Shown here in pieces: positions 46,067 through 56,511 of a stretch of 64,000 nt of DNA. The position numbers and the translations under genes were made by a program. The DNA comes from Myxococcus virescens (lineage in GTDB: Bacteria > Myxococcota > Myxococcia > Myxococcales > Myxococcaceae), in NCBI RefSeq assembly GCF_900101905.1, contig NZ_FNAJ01000002.1:558001-622000 (forward strand), given 5' to 3'. The notes under the pieces were generated by a model that worked only from the letters and a program-made list of their open reading frames with translations, was not told the DNA's origin and searched no databases. Within the stretch, counting starts at the first letter, position 1. Every line of letters begins with the position of its first letter.

Positions 46067-46513
46067 ATGTTCAATCCCGCCGACATCCAGATGGGTATGA
46101 CCGCGAGAGACCGGGACGGTGAGAAGGTGGGCACCATCATCGCCGCGGACGCGGCGGGTTTCTTCATCGGCAGGGGGCGCCTCTTCACGCGCGACTGCCG
46201 GCTGTCCTTCTCGGATGTGGCGGACATCGACGGGGAGGACGTCTACCTGCGTGAGGAGTTGTCGCACCTGCCGGACCTCAAGCCGGAGGCCCTGGCACCC
46301 GCGCGGCGGACCTCCACCACGGCGGGCCTGCCGCTCCAGCACGATTTGACGGGCGGACTGGGCTGGGCGGACGACGACACCGACGAAGAGTCCTCGGCGC
46401 CATCTTCGGCCCGGGAGCCCTCCGGCATGCAGCAGTGGGCCCGCGGGGAGGGCGACGCGGCGCCTCGTCGCGAGGCGCCTTCCGCGGATGCGCGGCGGTA
46501 CACGCGCCACTGA
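46067..46513 (+). CDS. DUF2171/PRC-barrel-like protein
   Basis: A 148-residue protein. Residues 1-65 look like a small beta-barrel of the PRC/DUF2171 type (G-M-T-A-R-D-R-D-G-E-K-V-G-T-I-I, then F-F-I-G-R-G-R-L-F). The C-terminal half is acidic and low-complexity and ends Arg-rich. A CCAGGAG site stands 6 bases before ATG 46067. The function is unknown. It is convergent with rpsN. Confidence 0.7.
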   Translation: MFNPADIQMGMTARDRDGEKVGTIIAADAAGFFIGRGRLFTRDCRLSFSDVADIDGEDVYLREELSHLPDLKPEALAPARRTSTTAGLPLQHDLTGGLGWADDDTDEESSAPSSAREPSGMQQWARGEGDAAPRREAPSADARRYTRH

Positions 46514-46534
46514 GCGCCCCCGCCGCGGCGTTGC

Positions 46535-46840
46535 TCACCAGCTCGACTTGATGACGCCGGGAATCTCTCCCCGGAGCGCCTTCTCACGAAACGCGATGCG
46601 AGACAGGCCGAAGCGCCTCAGGTTGCCCCGAGGCCTTCCCGTCAGCGCGCAGCGGTTCGTCACGCGGTTGGGGTTCGAGTCGCGGGGCAGTGACGCCAGC
46701 GCGTCCTGCGCCGCGCGCCTTTCTTCATCGGGCAGGGTGAGGTCGCGGATGCGCGCCTTCAGCGCCGCGCGGCGCTTCGCGTACTTCGCGACCAGGGCCT
46801 TGCGCTGCGCGTTGCGCGCGACCTTGCTCTTCTTCGCCAT
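46535..46840 (-). CDS. rpsN: Ribosomal protein S14, long zinc-free form
   Basis: A 101-residue S14 of the long form, with the family end [22 protein letters not shown] and K-S-S-W. It lacks the paired C-x-x-C motifs of the short zinc-binding form; only one Cys (NRCALTG) is present. Bacteria that carry both forms use the zinc-free one when zinc is scarce. Here it stands with L28, L33, a CobW GTPase and DUF1826, not in the main ribosomal operon, which supports such a role. A second S14 elsewhere cannot be seen. Confidence 0.95.
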   Translation of the reverse strand: MAKKSKVARNAQRKALVAKYAKRRAALKARIRDLTLPDEERRAAQDALASLPRDSNPNRVTNRCALTGRPRGNLRRFGLSRIAFREKALRGEIPGVIKSSW

Positions 46841-46857
46841 GGCTGTGTCTTTCTCGC

Positions 46858-47034
46858 TCAGGGGGGCGGGGGAGGGACGACGTTCAGGTGGGGCGGCAGT
46901 GCCGGGGATTCGTCCGCGTCGTCCGCCCCGACGTCGACGAGCAGCGGGGGCGCGAACTCACGGCCATGAAGCCGGTGCCGCGCGGCGGCCCGGAGGCGGG
47001 TGGGGCGGGTGGGGCGTCCATCGCGCCGGCGCAT
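46858..47034 (-). CDS. 58-residue ORF coupled to rpmB, unknown
   Basis: Its ATG (47034) overlaps the rpmB stop as TGATG, and it ends 17 bases before rpsN, so it sits in the operon with no gap. The product starts Arg-rich ([19 protein letters not shown]) and ends with an acidic then Pro-rich tail ([12 protein letters not shown] ... PPPPP). The basic start suggests RNA binding. It lacks the features of known ribosomal proteins. It may be a genuine small gene or a chance frame. Confidence 0.45.
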   Translation of the reverse strand: MRRRDGRPTRPTRLRAAARHRLHGREFAPPLLVDVGADDADESPALPPHLNVVPPPPP

Positions 47035-47270
47035 CAGAGCTTCACTCCCTCCGCGAGCAGCTCCCGCACCACGCGGTCGATGCCGCGCTGGTTGATGATG
47101 CGGATGCCGTGCGTGCTCACCCGCAGCTTCACGAAGCGGTTCATGCTGGGCACCCAGAAGCGGTGCCACTGGAGGTTCGGCAGCGAGCGCCGCTTGTGCC
47201 GGTTGTTGGCGTGGGAGACGGTGTTGCCGACGAGCGGCCGCTTCCCGGTGACCTGGCAGACCTTCGACAT
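47034..47270 (-). CDS. rpmB: Ribosomal protein L28, zinc-free form
   Basis: A 78-residue L28 with the family pattern [26 protein letters not shown] and [10 protein letters not shown]. It has one Cys only, so it lacks a zinc ribbon, as in the Escherichia coli protein. It is placed 11 bases after the DUF1826 gene. The overlap of its stop with the next ATG suggests coupled translation. Confidence 0.96.
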   Translation of the reverse strand: MSKVCQVTGKRPLVGNTVSHANNRHKRRSLPNLQWHRFWVPSMNRFVKLRVSTHGIRIINQRGIDRVVRELLAEGVKL

Positions 47271-47281
47271 GGTGGGGTCCT

Positions 47282-47913
47282 CTAGAGTGCTTCGATGGAG
47301 AGAAAGAGCCGCCGCCGGCCACTGCGGGCGATGGCGGGGGAGCGGTGCACGGCGCCGTTGCCCTGATTGCCGGGCCAGGACTCGCCCTTGAGGAGCGCCA
47401 CGTCGAAGCGCTCCAGCGCGTGGACGGGCGCGCCGGGCCGCGTGACGTCACCCGAGGCGCCCAGCGCGCCGCGCGCGACGTGCGCGTTCTCCAGCCATTC
47501 GGTGGCCGGCCCCGCGTAGGTGCAGAGCAGCCGGACGCCTACGCGGTCCACGTGGAAGCGCGGGCACATGTCGCTGGCCAGGATGTGAAGGCGGACGCCC
47601 AGCTCCGCCGCGCCGAACAGGTCCGTGTAGAGGTGCAGGAGGAAGTGCACGTCCGTGAGCCAGGTCTCGAAATGGGGCCCCTGGGGCAGCCCATCCAACC
47701 GGCGCCGCAAGTCCGGCGCGTCGCCCCGTACGCGGGCGATGACGTCCAGCTCGCGGGTGGCCGCCACGTCGCTGAGCCAGTGCGCCAGCGGCGTGTCCAG
47801 GCCCCGGCGCCACACGCAGAGGTTGAGGTCCTCGCGGTAGATGCCCGCGAGCTCCTCGGGCGTCCACACGAAGGCATGGGCGGGCGGAGCGAGGGCGCGG
47901 AGGGCGGGCTGCA

Positions 47914-47914
<1 letters not shown>
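47282..47914 (-). CDS. DUF1826 family protein
   Basis: A 210-residue protein of the DUF1826 family, which is often encoded beside CobW-type GTPases under zinc control. Visible features are the C-P-R-F-H-V-D block (metal-ligand-like Cys and His), the E-W-L-E-N motif and the K-G-E-S-W-P-G-N region before H-R-S-P. The family function is unknown. ATG 47914 overlaps the CobW stop as TGATG, so translation is coupled. Confidence 0.87.
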
Positions 47915-49157
<1,243 letters not shown>

Positions 49158-49161
<4 letters not shown>

Positions 49162-49322
49162 GGCTTGCCCTCCACGAACATCACATGCTTGCGCACGCGC
49201 GGGTCGTACTTCCTGAGCTGGAGCTTCTCCTGCGACTTCCGCTTGTTCTTCGTCGTTGTGTAGACGTAGCCGGTCCCCGCCGACGACACGAGATGGATGA
49301 TGGTGCGGTTTCCCTTGGGCAT
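49158..49322 (-). CDS. rpmG: Ribosomal protein L33, zinc-free form
   Basis: A 54-residue L33 with the family pattern [16 protein letters not shown] and [12 protein letters not shown]. All Cys of the zinc form are missing. ATG 49322 is the standard start. It is the first gene of the zinc-linked unit rpmG-CobW-DUF1826-rpmB-ORF-rpsN, in which every junction is overlapping or short. Confidence 0.95.
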
Positions 49323-49428
49323 GGTGGGCTCCAGCCGCGCGGACATGACAGGGCATGCCGCGACGATGCGCTGCCGCGGAGTCACGTCGGGATGGCGGTG
49401 TTGATGTGTCGGGTGTTGTTGTATCTGA

Positions 49429-49451
49429 GTTGCGTTTACGGCGCAAGCAAC
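49429..49451. promoter_or_regulatory. Nested inverted repeat upstream of the zinc-linked operon
   Basis: GTTGC (49429-49433) and GCAAC (49447-49451) form an outer inverted repeat, and TTGCG/CGCAA an inner one, about 107 bases before rpmG. It could be a regulator (Zur-type) site, but it lacks the AT-rich core of well-known Zur boxes. I give it only as a candidate. Confidence 0.3.
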
Positions 49452-49484
49452 TGCGCGGGCCCGGCGTCCGGGAAGCGCGCGCCG

Positions 49485-49979
49485 CTAAGCCTCGGCGTCT
49501 TCGTCCACGTCCGGGGCGCGAGTCGCGCCTTGCCGCTTCCGGTAGCGCCTGATGGCGCGCTCCAGGGGGCGCAGGCCCGCCAGGCACAGCAGGGCGATGG
49601 TCATGGTGGTGACGGCGGCGAAGTAGAAGCCCAGGCCGGCGGCCAGGCCCACGGACGCGGTGAGCCAGAGGTTGGCCGCCGTCGTCAGGCCCTTCACCTG
49701 TCCGTTGTGGCGCAGGATGACGCCCGCGCCGAGGAAGCCGATGCCCACCACCACCTGGCTGGCGATGCGGCTGATGTCGCCTCGGGTACCTTCGGGGGTG
49801 TCAGGGCCCAACGCCACTTCGATGAAGACGCTGGCCAGCGTGAAGCAGCACGCGCCCAGGGAGACGAGGATGTGGGTGCGCAGCCCGGCCGCCTGGCCGC
49901 GCACCTCACGCTCCAGGCCCAGCACGCCCCCCAGCAGGGCGGCCAGGGCCAATCTCAGCGCGACAATCTGCTCATCCAC
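49485..49979 (-). CDS. MgtC/SapB family membrane protein
   Basis: A 164-residue protein with about four hydrophobic helices and the MgtC motifs L-G-L-E-R-E-x-x-[15 protein letters not shown] and the [10 protein letters not shown] block. The C-terminus is a charged tail (RRYRKRQ then acidic). In pathogens MgtC affects magnesium limitation and ATP synthase; in free-living bacteria the role is unclear. It lies 11 bases after the next gene upstream. Confidence 0.92.
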   Translation of the reverse strand: MDEQIVALRLALAALLGGVLGLEREVRGQAAGLRTHILVSLGACCFTLASVFIEVALGPDTPEGTRGDISRIASQVVVGIGFLGAGVILRHNGQVKGLTTAANLWLTASVGLAAGLGFYFAAVTTMTIALLCLAGLRPLERAIRRYRKRQGATRAPDVDEDAEA

Positions 49980-49990
49980 GAGCGGGGAGC

Positions 49991-50587
49991 CTACTCACCC
50001 AGCTCGATTTTCTCGTCCTTGTCCGCTTCGCTCAGTTCGGGATTGGGCAAGGTGGCCAGCGTGGCCGTCAGCAGCTTGCTGGACGGCACCACGTAGGGCG
50101 CCACTTCTTCACCCAGCTCCTGGACGTACTGGCTCACGCGCTGCTCGTAGTCCTCGTCCTTGGAGTTCCAGCTCCCGGCGGCCTCGGCGGACCAGACCTC
50201 TTCACCGTCGCGGCAGCGCACCAGCTTCGCGCTCACCGCGGCCTCCGCGCCGCTGCCCCGGAGCTGAATCTGGGGGGACAGCCAGAGCACGCCCTCCAGC
50301 CCCTCCACGCACAGCGTCTTGAACGTGGCGTCCGTGGGCACGTCGGGCAGCGCCGCGCTCTCCTTCACCAGGAAGTCACGGTTCTGGTTCACCCACTGGC
50401 GGGCGATGAGGCTCCACAGCTCGCCCACGGCGACCTTGCCGTCGGGCAGCGGCTGCGTCACCACCACCAGTCGCTTCACCTGGTGCCTGTCCACCGTGTC
50501 GTAGTCACTGCGCAGCCGCTGATTCTTCACCGCGGAGCATCCGGACAGCAGGCCCAGCCCGAGCACGGGCAACAGTCGCTTCATCAT
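49991..50587 (-). CDS. MXAN_6521/LA_1396-type lipoprotein
   Basis: A 198-residue protein with a lipobox LLSGC (Cys17). The R-L-V-V-V-T-Q-P-L-P-D-G strand, the F-L-V-K-E-S-A block and the V-E-G-L-E-G-V-L-W-L strand look like the family named for myxobacterial and Leptospira members. The function is unknown. It follows the RND gene by 69 bases on the same strand, a pairing that suggests an accessory subunit of that exporter. This name is from memory of the family, not a search. Confidence 0.65.
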   Translation of the reverse strand: MMKRLLPVLGLGLLSGCSAVKNQRLRSDYDTVDRHQVKRLVVVTQPLPDGKVAVGELWSLIARQWVNQNRDFLVKESAALPDVPTDATFKTLCVEGLEGVLWLSPQIQLRGSGAEAAVSAKLVRCRDGEEVWSAEAAGSWNSKDEDYEQRVSQYVQELGEEVAPYVVPSSKLLTATLATLPNPELSEADKDEKIELGE

Positions 50588-50656
50588 GATGTCCCTCTCC
50601 CGGCCCCCTTCCGCGGGAAGGGGGCCTCCTTCAGGTGCACGCCCGGGCCAGGCGGC

Positions 50657-53341
50657 TCAGGCCGCCTTCGGCTCGGTGTCCTTGCCACCGCCAGTCGAGC
50701 CGCCCTCACCGGAGGACGCGCCCGACTCGCGCTGACGCCGGTCGTACATGAGCTGCATCACCGCGGCCAGCACCGTGAAGGACACCACCAGCGTGGTGAT
50801 GAGGCCAATGCACGCTACCAGACCCATGGAGCGCAGGCCGTTGTGGGCCGCGGCCAGCAGCGCCGCGAAGGCCACCACCGCCGTGAGCGTGGAGGACGCC
50901 ACGGCCGCGCCCACGCTGCGCAAGGCCACCAGGGGTGAGGTGCCCTCCAGGAAGCGGTGGAGCAGGTAGAGGCCGTGACTCACCCCGAAGCCCAGGAGGA
51001 TGGGCAGGATGATGATGTTCATGAAGTTCAGGCGCAGCCCCGTCAGCGCCATGATGCCCAGCATCATCGCCACGCCCACGCCGAGCGGAATCACGGACGC
51101 CAGCGCCAGCTTCACGTTGCGGAAGTCCAGGAAGTGCATGGCCAGAATCCAGAGCGCGGTGAGCACCACGGTGACCTTGCCGTCCCAGAGGACGATGCGC
51201 GCCAGCCGCGCGTAGAGCTGCGTGGCGCCCGCGGCGCGGAACTCCTTCTCCACCGTGGGGGCCTTGGGGTCCCACGCGTCCTGGTCGAACTTGCCCGGCG
51301 TGTACGCGGCCTTGATGACCCTCGTCTCGTCGGAGAACTTCAGCATCTTCTGGCCGTCCATCAGGTCCACGCTCGCGTAGATGTACGTGAGGTAGCCGTG
51401 GTTCTCCGGCTTCGCGGAGGGCAGGTTGCGGAACTGCGCGGTGTAGTTGGCCGGGACGCCGTGGACGTCGAAGGGCTTGGCGTCCAGCACCTTCTTGAAG
51501 AAGTCCGCGTTGGCCTGCATCTCCGGCGGCAGCGCGGCGACGGAGAAGCCCTCGTCCTCCAACTGCTGCATCTCCGCCTTCCACTCCTCCAGCACCTTGG
51601 CGTTGGCCGCGGCCGTCTCCGCCGGGGGCACGAAGGTGAAGATGCTCACCACCTGGTCGATGGAGGGGTACTTGTGCGCGTTCTGCGTCAGCTCCCGGTA
51701 CACACCTTCGGCCTCGTCCAGGTCCTTGGTGTAGATGGCCATCGGGTCGCTGGAGATGTTGAAGCGCTCGTTGATTTCGTCCTGGAGCAGCACGGACGAC
51801 ATGCCGTCGGGGATGAGCGCGCGGGTGTTGTAGTTGAAGCTCACGCCGTACTTGAGGCGCTCGAAGAAGCCCAGCTCCACGCCCTTGGGCGGCTCCTCCG
51901 AACCGGCCCAGGGCACCGCGGCGGCGCAGATGAGCGCGACGATGGCCGTGCTGATGCCCAGCACCATCTTCGGCTTGGGGATGCGCAGCTCCTTGCCGGT
52001 GGTGGCGGAGTTGGTGGGCGGGGGCTTCATCACGCCGATGAGCTTCTGGGGCAGCTCCGGGTTGAGGCGGCCGGCCAGCGCCAGGATGGCCGCGCTCCAG
52101 CAGAACAGCGTCAGGCCCAGGATGAGCGTGCCCATGCCGGCCAGGAAGCCGAACTGGCTGAAGCCGCGGAACTCGCTGACCATCAGCACGAAGAAGGAGC
52201 CCGCCGTCACCACCGCGGCCACCGCGGCCGGACGGCCCGCGTTCATCACCGCGTCCCGGATGGCCACGTCGTACGGCTTGCCCGCGCCCAGCTCCAGCCG
52301 CGTGCGGAAGACGAAGTGGATGCCGTAGTCGATGCCGAAGCCGAGCAGGATGCCGCCCAGGATGGACGTAATCATGTTCAGCTCGCCCACCGTCGCGTAG
52401 GTGAAGCCGAGCGTATAAATCGTGCCCACCACCGTGCCGATGACGACCAGGAAGGTCGGCGCCAGCTTGCGGAAGAAGATGATGGTGATGAGGAAGATGG
52501 AGCCCAGGGCGATGAGCGTCACCGGCTCCAGCGACTCTTCAATCGCGTAGGAGTCATCCACCGTCGTCTTGTAGGAACCGGTGAAGCCGTAGGCGATGGT
52601 CTTTCCATCCCCCATCAGCTGGTAGTCCTCCACCAGCTTCACCTTGCCCGGCTGCGCGGAGTACGCGTCAATCTGGCCCTTGAGCCGCTCGAGGTAGTCC
52701 TTCGTCTTGCCGATTTCGGTGTTGTCCCACATCGGCTTGACGAGCAGCATCAACATCTTCTTGTCGTTGGAGATGTTGTAGTCGTCGCGGATGCTCTTCT
52801 TGCCAATGGAGGAGTACTTGTCGACCAGGTCCTGCATGTCGAGCTCGACGGGCTTGGAGCCGCCCAGGTCGATGAAGAACGGGTTGCTGCGCTTCAGCTT
52901 GTCGCGCAGGAACGCCATGATGCGGCGCTTGCCCTCGACCAGGTCCTCCGTCTTCACGAAGAGGACCATGTTCTGCTGGATGAACTCGACGGGCAGCTTG
53001 TAGGAGACGTTGCGGACGTTCTCCTTGTCCTCCTGCATGATTTTCGCGAGGTCGTCGGCGGTGCGCTTGAGCGCGGCCTCGTCCTCCGAGCGCAGGGCGA
53101 CCATGAGGAAGCCGCTGCCGCCCACCATGTCGATGACCTGCTTGACGTCCTTCACCTCTTCCAGGTCCTGGGAGATGAGGTCGAGCTGGTTGGAGTTGAT
53201 GTGCAGTTTCGACGTCCCCCACAGCGACACGGCCAGCAGGGCCAGCATCACCAGGAGGACCGCCCCGGGCCTGCGGACCAGCAGTCCGGCGAAGGCGTGG
53301 GCGAAACGGGAGTGGGAGTTCGGATTTCTATCGCCGCTCAT
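50657..53341 (-). CDS. RND superfamily (MMPL-type) exporter
   Basis: An 894-residue membrane protein with the RND layout: helix 1 (about 28-45), a large periplasmic loop, a five- to six-helix bundle (about 270-430), a second helix-loop unit and a final bundle (about 720-880). The G-x-x-x-D-Y-G-I-H block in helix 4 carries the conserved Asp for proton coupling. Members of this type move lipids, such as hopanoids or other envelope lipids. The MlaC-like gene upstream and the lipoprotein downstream support a lipid transport role. Confidence 0.9.
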   Translation of the reverse strand: MSGDRNPNSHSRFAHAFAGLLVRRPGAVLLVMLALLAVSLWGTSKLHINSNQLDLISQDLEEVKDVKQVIDMVGGSGFLMVALRSEDEAALKRTADDLAKIMQEDKENVRNVSYKLPVEFIQQNMVLFVKTEDLVEGKRRIMAFLRDKLKRSNPFFIDLGGSKPVELDMQDLVDKYSSIGKKSIRDDYNISNDKKMLMLLVKPMWDNTEIGKTKDYLERLKGQIDAYSAQPGKVKLVEDYQLMGDGKTIAYGFTGSYKTTVDDSYAIEESLEPVTLIALGSIFLITIIFFRKLAPTFLVVIGTVVGTIYTLGFTYATVGELNMITSILGGILLGFGIDYGIHFVFRTRLELGAGKPYDVAIRDAVMNAGRPAAVAAVVTAGSFFVLMVSEFRGFSQFGFLAGMGTLILGLTLFCWSAAILALAGRLNPELPQKLIGVMKPPPTNSATTGKELRIPKPKMVLGISTAIVALICAAAVPWAGSEEPPKGVELGFFERLKYGVSFNYNTRALIPDGMSSVLLQDEINERFNISSDPMAIYTKDLDEAEGVYRELTQNAHKYPSIDQVVSIFTFVPPAETAAANAKVLEEWKAEMQQLEDEGFSVAALPPEMQANADFFKKVLDAKPFDVHGVPANYTAQFRNLPSAKPENHGYLTYIYASVDLMDGQKMLKFSDETRVIKAAYTPGKFDQDAWDPKAPTVEKEFRAAGATQLYARLARIVLWDGKVTVVLTALWILAMHFLDFRNVKLALASVIPLGVGVAMMLGIMALTGLRLNFMNIIILPILLGFGVSHGLYLLHRFLEGTSPLVALRSVGAAVASSTLTAVVAFAALLAAAHNGLRSMGLVACIGLITTLVVSFTVLAAVMQLMYDRRQRESGASSGEGGSTGGGKDTEPKAA

Positions 53342-53453
53342 GCGGCGGCGACCCTACTGGCAAACGCCCTGACCCGAAAGGCAAAGCCCGGCCGCCCGGC
53401 CGCTGCCCTGCCACGGACGCCCGCGTCATGGCGGGGCGCCCCAGGGCCCACCC

Positions 53454-55592
53454 TCAGTGGGCGGGCGGCGCGGAGACCCGCAGCACGTCGTTTTCCGGTT
53501 CCTTGGGAGGCAAAAGGAACGAGCGCGGGTGCTTCACCAGGTGCGAGAGCACGGCGCGCAGGAAGGGCAGGGCCTCGCGGGCCGGGACGTCGCGGGCGCG
53601 GACGGCCACCCCCAGCGCCAGCGAGAAGGACACGACGAAGTTGATGACGCCGGTGAGGGCCATGCCCGCCAGCGCGGCCAGGAACTCCGGCTGGAGCACC
53701 GCGCCGGGGCCCATCGCCGTGCCCGCCAGGGAGAGCGAGCCGAGCACGAAGGTGACATGGCGCACGTCCAGCGTCAGGCCGAAGAAGCCGCCCACCAACG
53801 GCCCCAGGGCCAGCAGGAAGCCCAGCGTCACGTTGGCCCCCAGGCCGGAGGCCGCGTGCTGGAAGGTGTCCGCCAGCCGCCGGGCGCGCGCCTCCCCCAG
53901 GAGTCGCCGCAGCACGCGGTGGTGGGCCAGCGCCTCGGGCAGCCGCCGGTACACCACGAAGTTCTCCAGCCAACCACCCGCCACGCTGCTCATCCACAGC
54001 ATGACGCCCGTCATGGCGGCGAATATCAGCGTGCCGCTCTTCCACGGATGCAGCGAGGCCACCGTGGCCTGGGCCTTGGCCGGGCTCAGGAAGGCGTGGC
54101 CGGTGATGAACTGGTACCCCAGCGCGAACACGATGGCCGCTGGGGCCACCACGCCCAGGTTGCCCATGAAGGCCGCCAACTGGGAGCGGGTGATTCGCGG
54201 GATGAGCTCCACCAGGCTCGCCAGCCGCTCTCCTCGGGCACCTTCTCCCACCGCGCCCGCCAGCGTGGCTGCCGTCACGGATGGCTGCTTGGTGGCCAGG
54301 GTGAAGCCCAGCGCTTGGATGAGGAGGAAGGCCAGGGCGTAGTTGAGGCCCACGGCGAGGAAGGAGAAGAAGGGCGCCAGCATCAGGCCCGACAGGAGCA
54401 TCTTGGCGACGACCGCCATCGCCGTGACCAGCCCGCCGCCCGCCGCGGAGTGCACCATCGCGTGGAAGCCCTCGCGGGTGCTGGTGATGTAGTGCTCGCC
54501 GGAGTGCCCCGCGCGTTCGATGATTTTGCGCGCCAGCATCCGCATGTTGCGCTTCACCAGCTCCACCACGGAGCGGTCCGCGTGCGCGCGCCGCAGCAGG
54601 TCCGACACCAGCGCCATGGCCTCGCGCCAGCGCGCTTCGCCCCGAGGGGCCCCCAGCACGCGGGCAATGGCCTCCATGCGCTCCAGGCCCCGGCGGATGC
54701 GCTCCAGCCGGTACACCAGGTCCACGCTGACGCCCGAGTCCTCCAGGTGGCGTGACACGCTGCCCACCACTTGGCGGCAGTCGGCCACGCATTGCGATAA
54801 ATCCCGCAGCGTGTCCGCCGCCGCGTCGCGCGCCAGGACCGCGTCACAGACCAGCCGCATCCGCAGGAAGGGCGAGGCGCGGAAGGAGGTCTCCGGGCTG
54901 CGGTCGCGCACGTCCTCGGCCATGCCCAGGGCCGCCACCTGCACCGCCAGCAGCAGCAGCGCGTCCATCAAGTCCGCGCGCACGCGGGCGGCGGGCATGG
55001 GCTCTGGCGACGCGGGTTCGCCGACCAGCGCCGCGAGCTGCGCGAGCCGCGCGGGGGACAGCCGTGCCAGCCAGTCCGCGTCGTCCGGGTTCGGGCACAG
55101 GCGCAGCAGCAGCTCCGACAGCTTGCCGGGCTCCGGAGGGGCGGGCAGCAGCGAACGGGCGAGCCGGTCCGACGCCTCCGCGAAGAAGCCCTGTCCGGCG
55201 GGCAGCCCCACCTGGGCGAAGAGCTTGAGGCCCCGGCTGCCCTCGAACACGGTGGCCACCAGCCGCGTGAGGGCGGCGCGCATGGCGGGCTCGCCTTCGA
55301 GCACGCGCACCATCAGGGCCAGCCGGGTGTCGGCGGCGGAGGCCTCGGGTTCGGAGGCGTCCACCAGCGCGTGGGCGGGGATGCGCTCGCGCAGCCACTG
55401 CATCCAGCGCTCCACCCACTGGAGCCGGTCCTCCAGGCTGCCCTCGGGCACGTTGCACAGCAACCGGTACAAATCCCGCACGGCGGAGTGGCCCGGCGCC
55501 CGGGGCGCGTACTGCATGCAGAACGCGTCCACTTCGCGGGCGGAGGGCTGCTGCCTGGGGGCGGGGGACGGCACGGGGGCGGGGTCGGTCAT
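53454..55592 (-). CDS. Gcr/SpecificRecomb-like polytopic membrane protein
   Basis: A 712-residue protein with a soluble helical N-terminal half (about 1-380) and about seven hydrophobic helices in the second half. The pattern (E-L-V-K-R-N-M-R-M-L-A-R-K-I-I-E-R-A-G-H-S-G-E-H-Y is its most conserved block) is that of the family labelled 'site-specific recombinase' after Neisseria Gcr. No recombinase catalytic residues are visible, and many helices are membrane spanning, so the DNA-recombination label is probably wrong. Its place between RND and MlaC genes suggests envelope work. Confidence 0.8.
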   Translation of the reverse strand: MTDPAPVPSPAPRQQPSAREVDAFCMQYAPRAPGHSAVRDLYRLLCNVPEGSLEDRLQWVERWMQWLRERIPAHALVDASEPEASAADTRLALMVRVLEGEPAMRAALTRLVATVFEGSRGLKLFAQVGLPAGQGFFAEASDRLARSLLPAPPEPGKLSELLLRLCPNPDDADWLARLSPARLAQLAALVGEPASPEPMPAARVRADLMDALLLLAVQVAALGMAEDVRDRSPETSFRASPFLRMRLVCDAVLARDAAADTLRDLSQCVADCRQVVGSVSRHLEDSGVSVDLVYRLERIRRGLERMEAIARVLGAPRGEARWREAMALVSDLLRRAHADRSVVELVKRNMRMLARKIIERAGHSGEHYITSTREGFHAMVHSAAGGGLVTAMAVVAKMLLSGLMLAPFFSFLAVGLNYALAFLLIQALGFTLATKQPSVTAATLAGAVGEGARGERLASLVELIPRITRSQLAAFMGNLGVVAPAAIVFALGYQFITGHAFLSPAKAQATVASLHPWKSGTLIFAAMTGVMLWMSSVAGGWLENFVVYRRLPEALAHHRVLRRLLGEARARRLADTFQHAASGLGANVTLGFLLALGPLVGGFFGLTLDVRHVTFVLGSLSLAGTAMGPGAVLQPEFLAALAGMALTGVINFVVSFSLALGVAVRARDVPAREALPFLRAVLSHLVKHPRSFLLPPKEPENDVLRVSAPPAH

Positions 55593-55696
55593 CGGCCAGG
55601 CACGAGGGGAGGGGCGACTCTACGCGATGCGCGGACCTCGCGAAAACAATGGTGCGGCCGGGAAGCCTGGTGGCCCGGCCGCCGGGCAGGTGCGGG

Positions 55697-56272
55697 CTAC
55701 TTCTTCTTCACCTTCGCCAGCTCCGTGCGCATGCGCTCCAGCAGCAGGTCCCAGCCGCCCTTCTCCATCAGCGGCTTCACCTGCGTGTCCCGGATGTCCT
55801 GAAGCATGGACGAGCCCAGCACCGTCACGTCCACGACCTTCCAGGCGGCGGCTTCCTTCACCAGGCGGTACTTGAGCTTCATCTCCTGCGTCTTCAGCGG
55901 GTGCTTGATGAAGACGGTGGAGGCCACCGTGGCCTCGGGGCCCTGCACCTGCGAGGGCTCGTAGGTGATGCTGTCCAGGTTCTTGAAGTTCTCCCGCACG
56001 CGAGGGAAGGCGATGTTCGCGAAGAGGTCCTGGAACAGCGTGACGAACTCCTTGCGCTGCGCATCGGTGCCCTTGTCCCAGTTGTCGCCGAGCAGGAACT
56101 TGCCCTGCTCCTGGCTGCCGAAGTGCTTGAGGGCGAGGGCGTCGCGCTCGTAGCGCACGGACTGCACGACGGTCTTCACCGGCTTGGCGATGGGGTCTTC
56201 CTTCGCGGCGAGCGCGGGGAGGGCGAAGGCGAAGGTGGCCAGGAAGGCGAGGGTACGGAAGCGGGCGTTCAT
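55697..56272 (-). CDS. MlaC/Ttg2D family periplasmic phospholipid carrier
   Basis: A 191-residue protein with a signal peptide (about 1-22, ALPALA) and the MlaC fold pattern: an early helix region with F-x-x-L-L-x-x-x-W, then a beta-rich half (R-E-N-F-K-N, V-x-S-T-V-F-I, L-K-Y-R-L-V-K-E). MlaC proteins shuttle phospholipids between the outer and inner membrane. No MlaFEDB genes lie beside it. ATG 56272 is the normal start. It is 104 bases upstream of the Gcr-like gene on the same strand. Confidence 0.85.
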   Translation of the reverse strand: MNARFRTLAFLATFAFALPALAAKEDPIAKPVKTVVQSVRYERDALALKHFGSQEQGKFLLGDNWDKGTDAQRKEFVTLFQDLFANIAFPRVRENFKNLDSITYEPSQVQGPEATVASTVFIKHPLKTQEMKLKYRLVKEAAAWKVVDVTVLGSSMLQDIRDTQVKPLMEKGGWDLLLERMRTELAKVKKK

Positions 56273-56442
56273 GTCGGGCTGCTCCTCCAGAGCGGATGCG
56301 CGGACGTCTGTTAGCCCAAGGGAACGTCCGGCGCCTCGCGAAATTCACGCTGGGGTGGGAGGCGGCCATCCGGCCGTCGCCAGCCTGGTCGCTGTTCGCT
56401 GGCGGATTCCGAAAAGTTGAATGATGCGGCGCTCTTGCGCGT

Positions 56443-56472
56443 TTGACTCCTCTAGGACGCCACGTCTAGTGT
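56443..56472 (+). promoter_or_regulatory. Candidate sigma-70 promoter of metK
   Basis: TTGACT (56443-56448) and TAGTGT (56467-56472) with an 18-base spacer stand about 40 bases before the metK ATG. The -10 is poor (3 of 6). I looked for, but did not see, a SAM riboswitch in 56273-56511. Confidence 0.4.
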
Positions 56473-56511
56473 CCGGCCTTCGCGCACTGTCAGCGCAGCC
56501 TCTGAGACGAC

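Noticed and set aside
50957-53644. A ~895-codon open frame antisense to the RND exporter
   Set aside because: It is the mirror of a GC-rich gene: His/Arg/Gln-rich product, no ribosome site, and the RND protein on the other strand has full family structure.
53454-55592. Site-specific recombinase as a sign of a mobile element
   Set aside because: Membrane helices and no recombinase residues; there are no attachment sites or mobile genes around it.
56273-56511. Possible SAM riboswitch before metK
   Set aside because: None of the conserved blocks of SAM-I, SAM-II or SAM-IV type could be found by eye.
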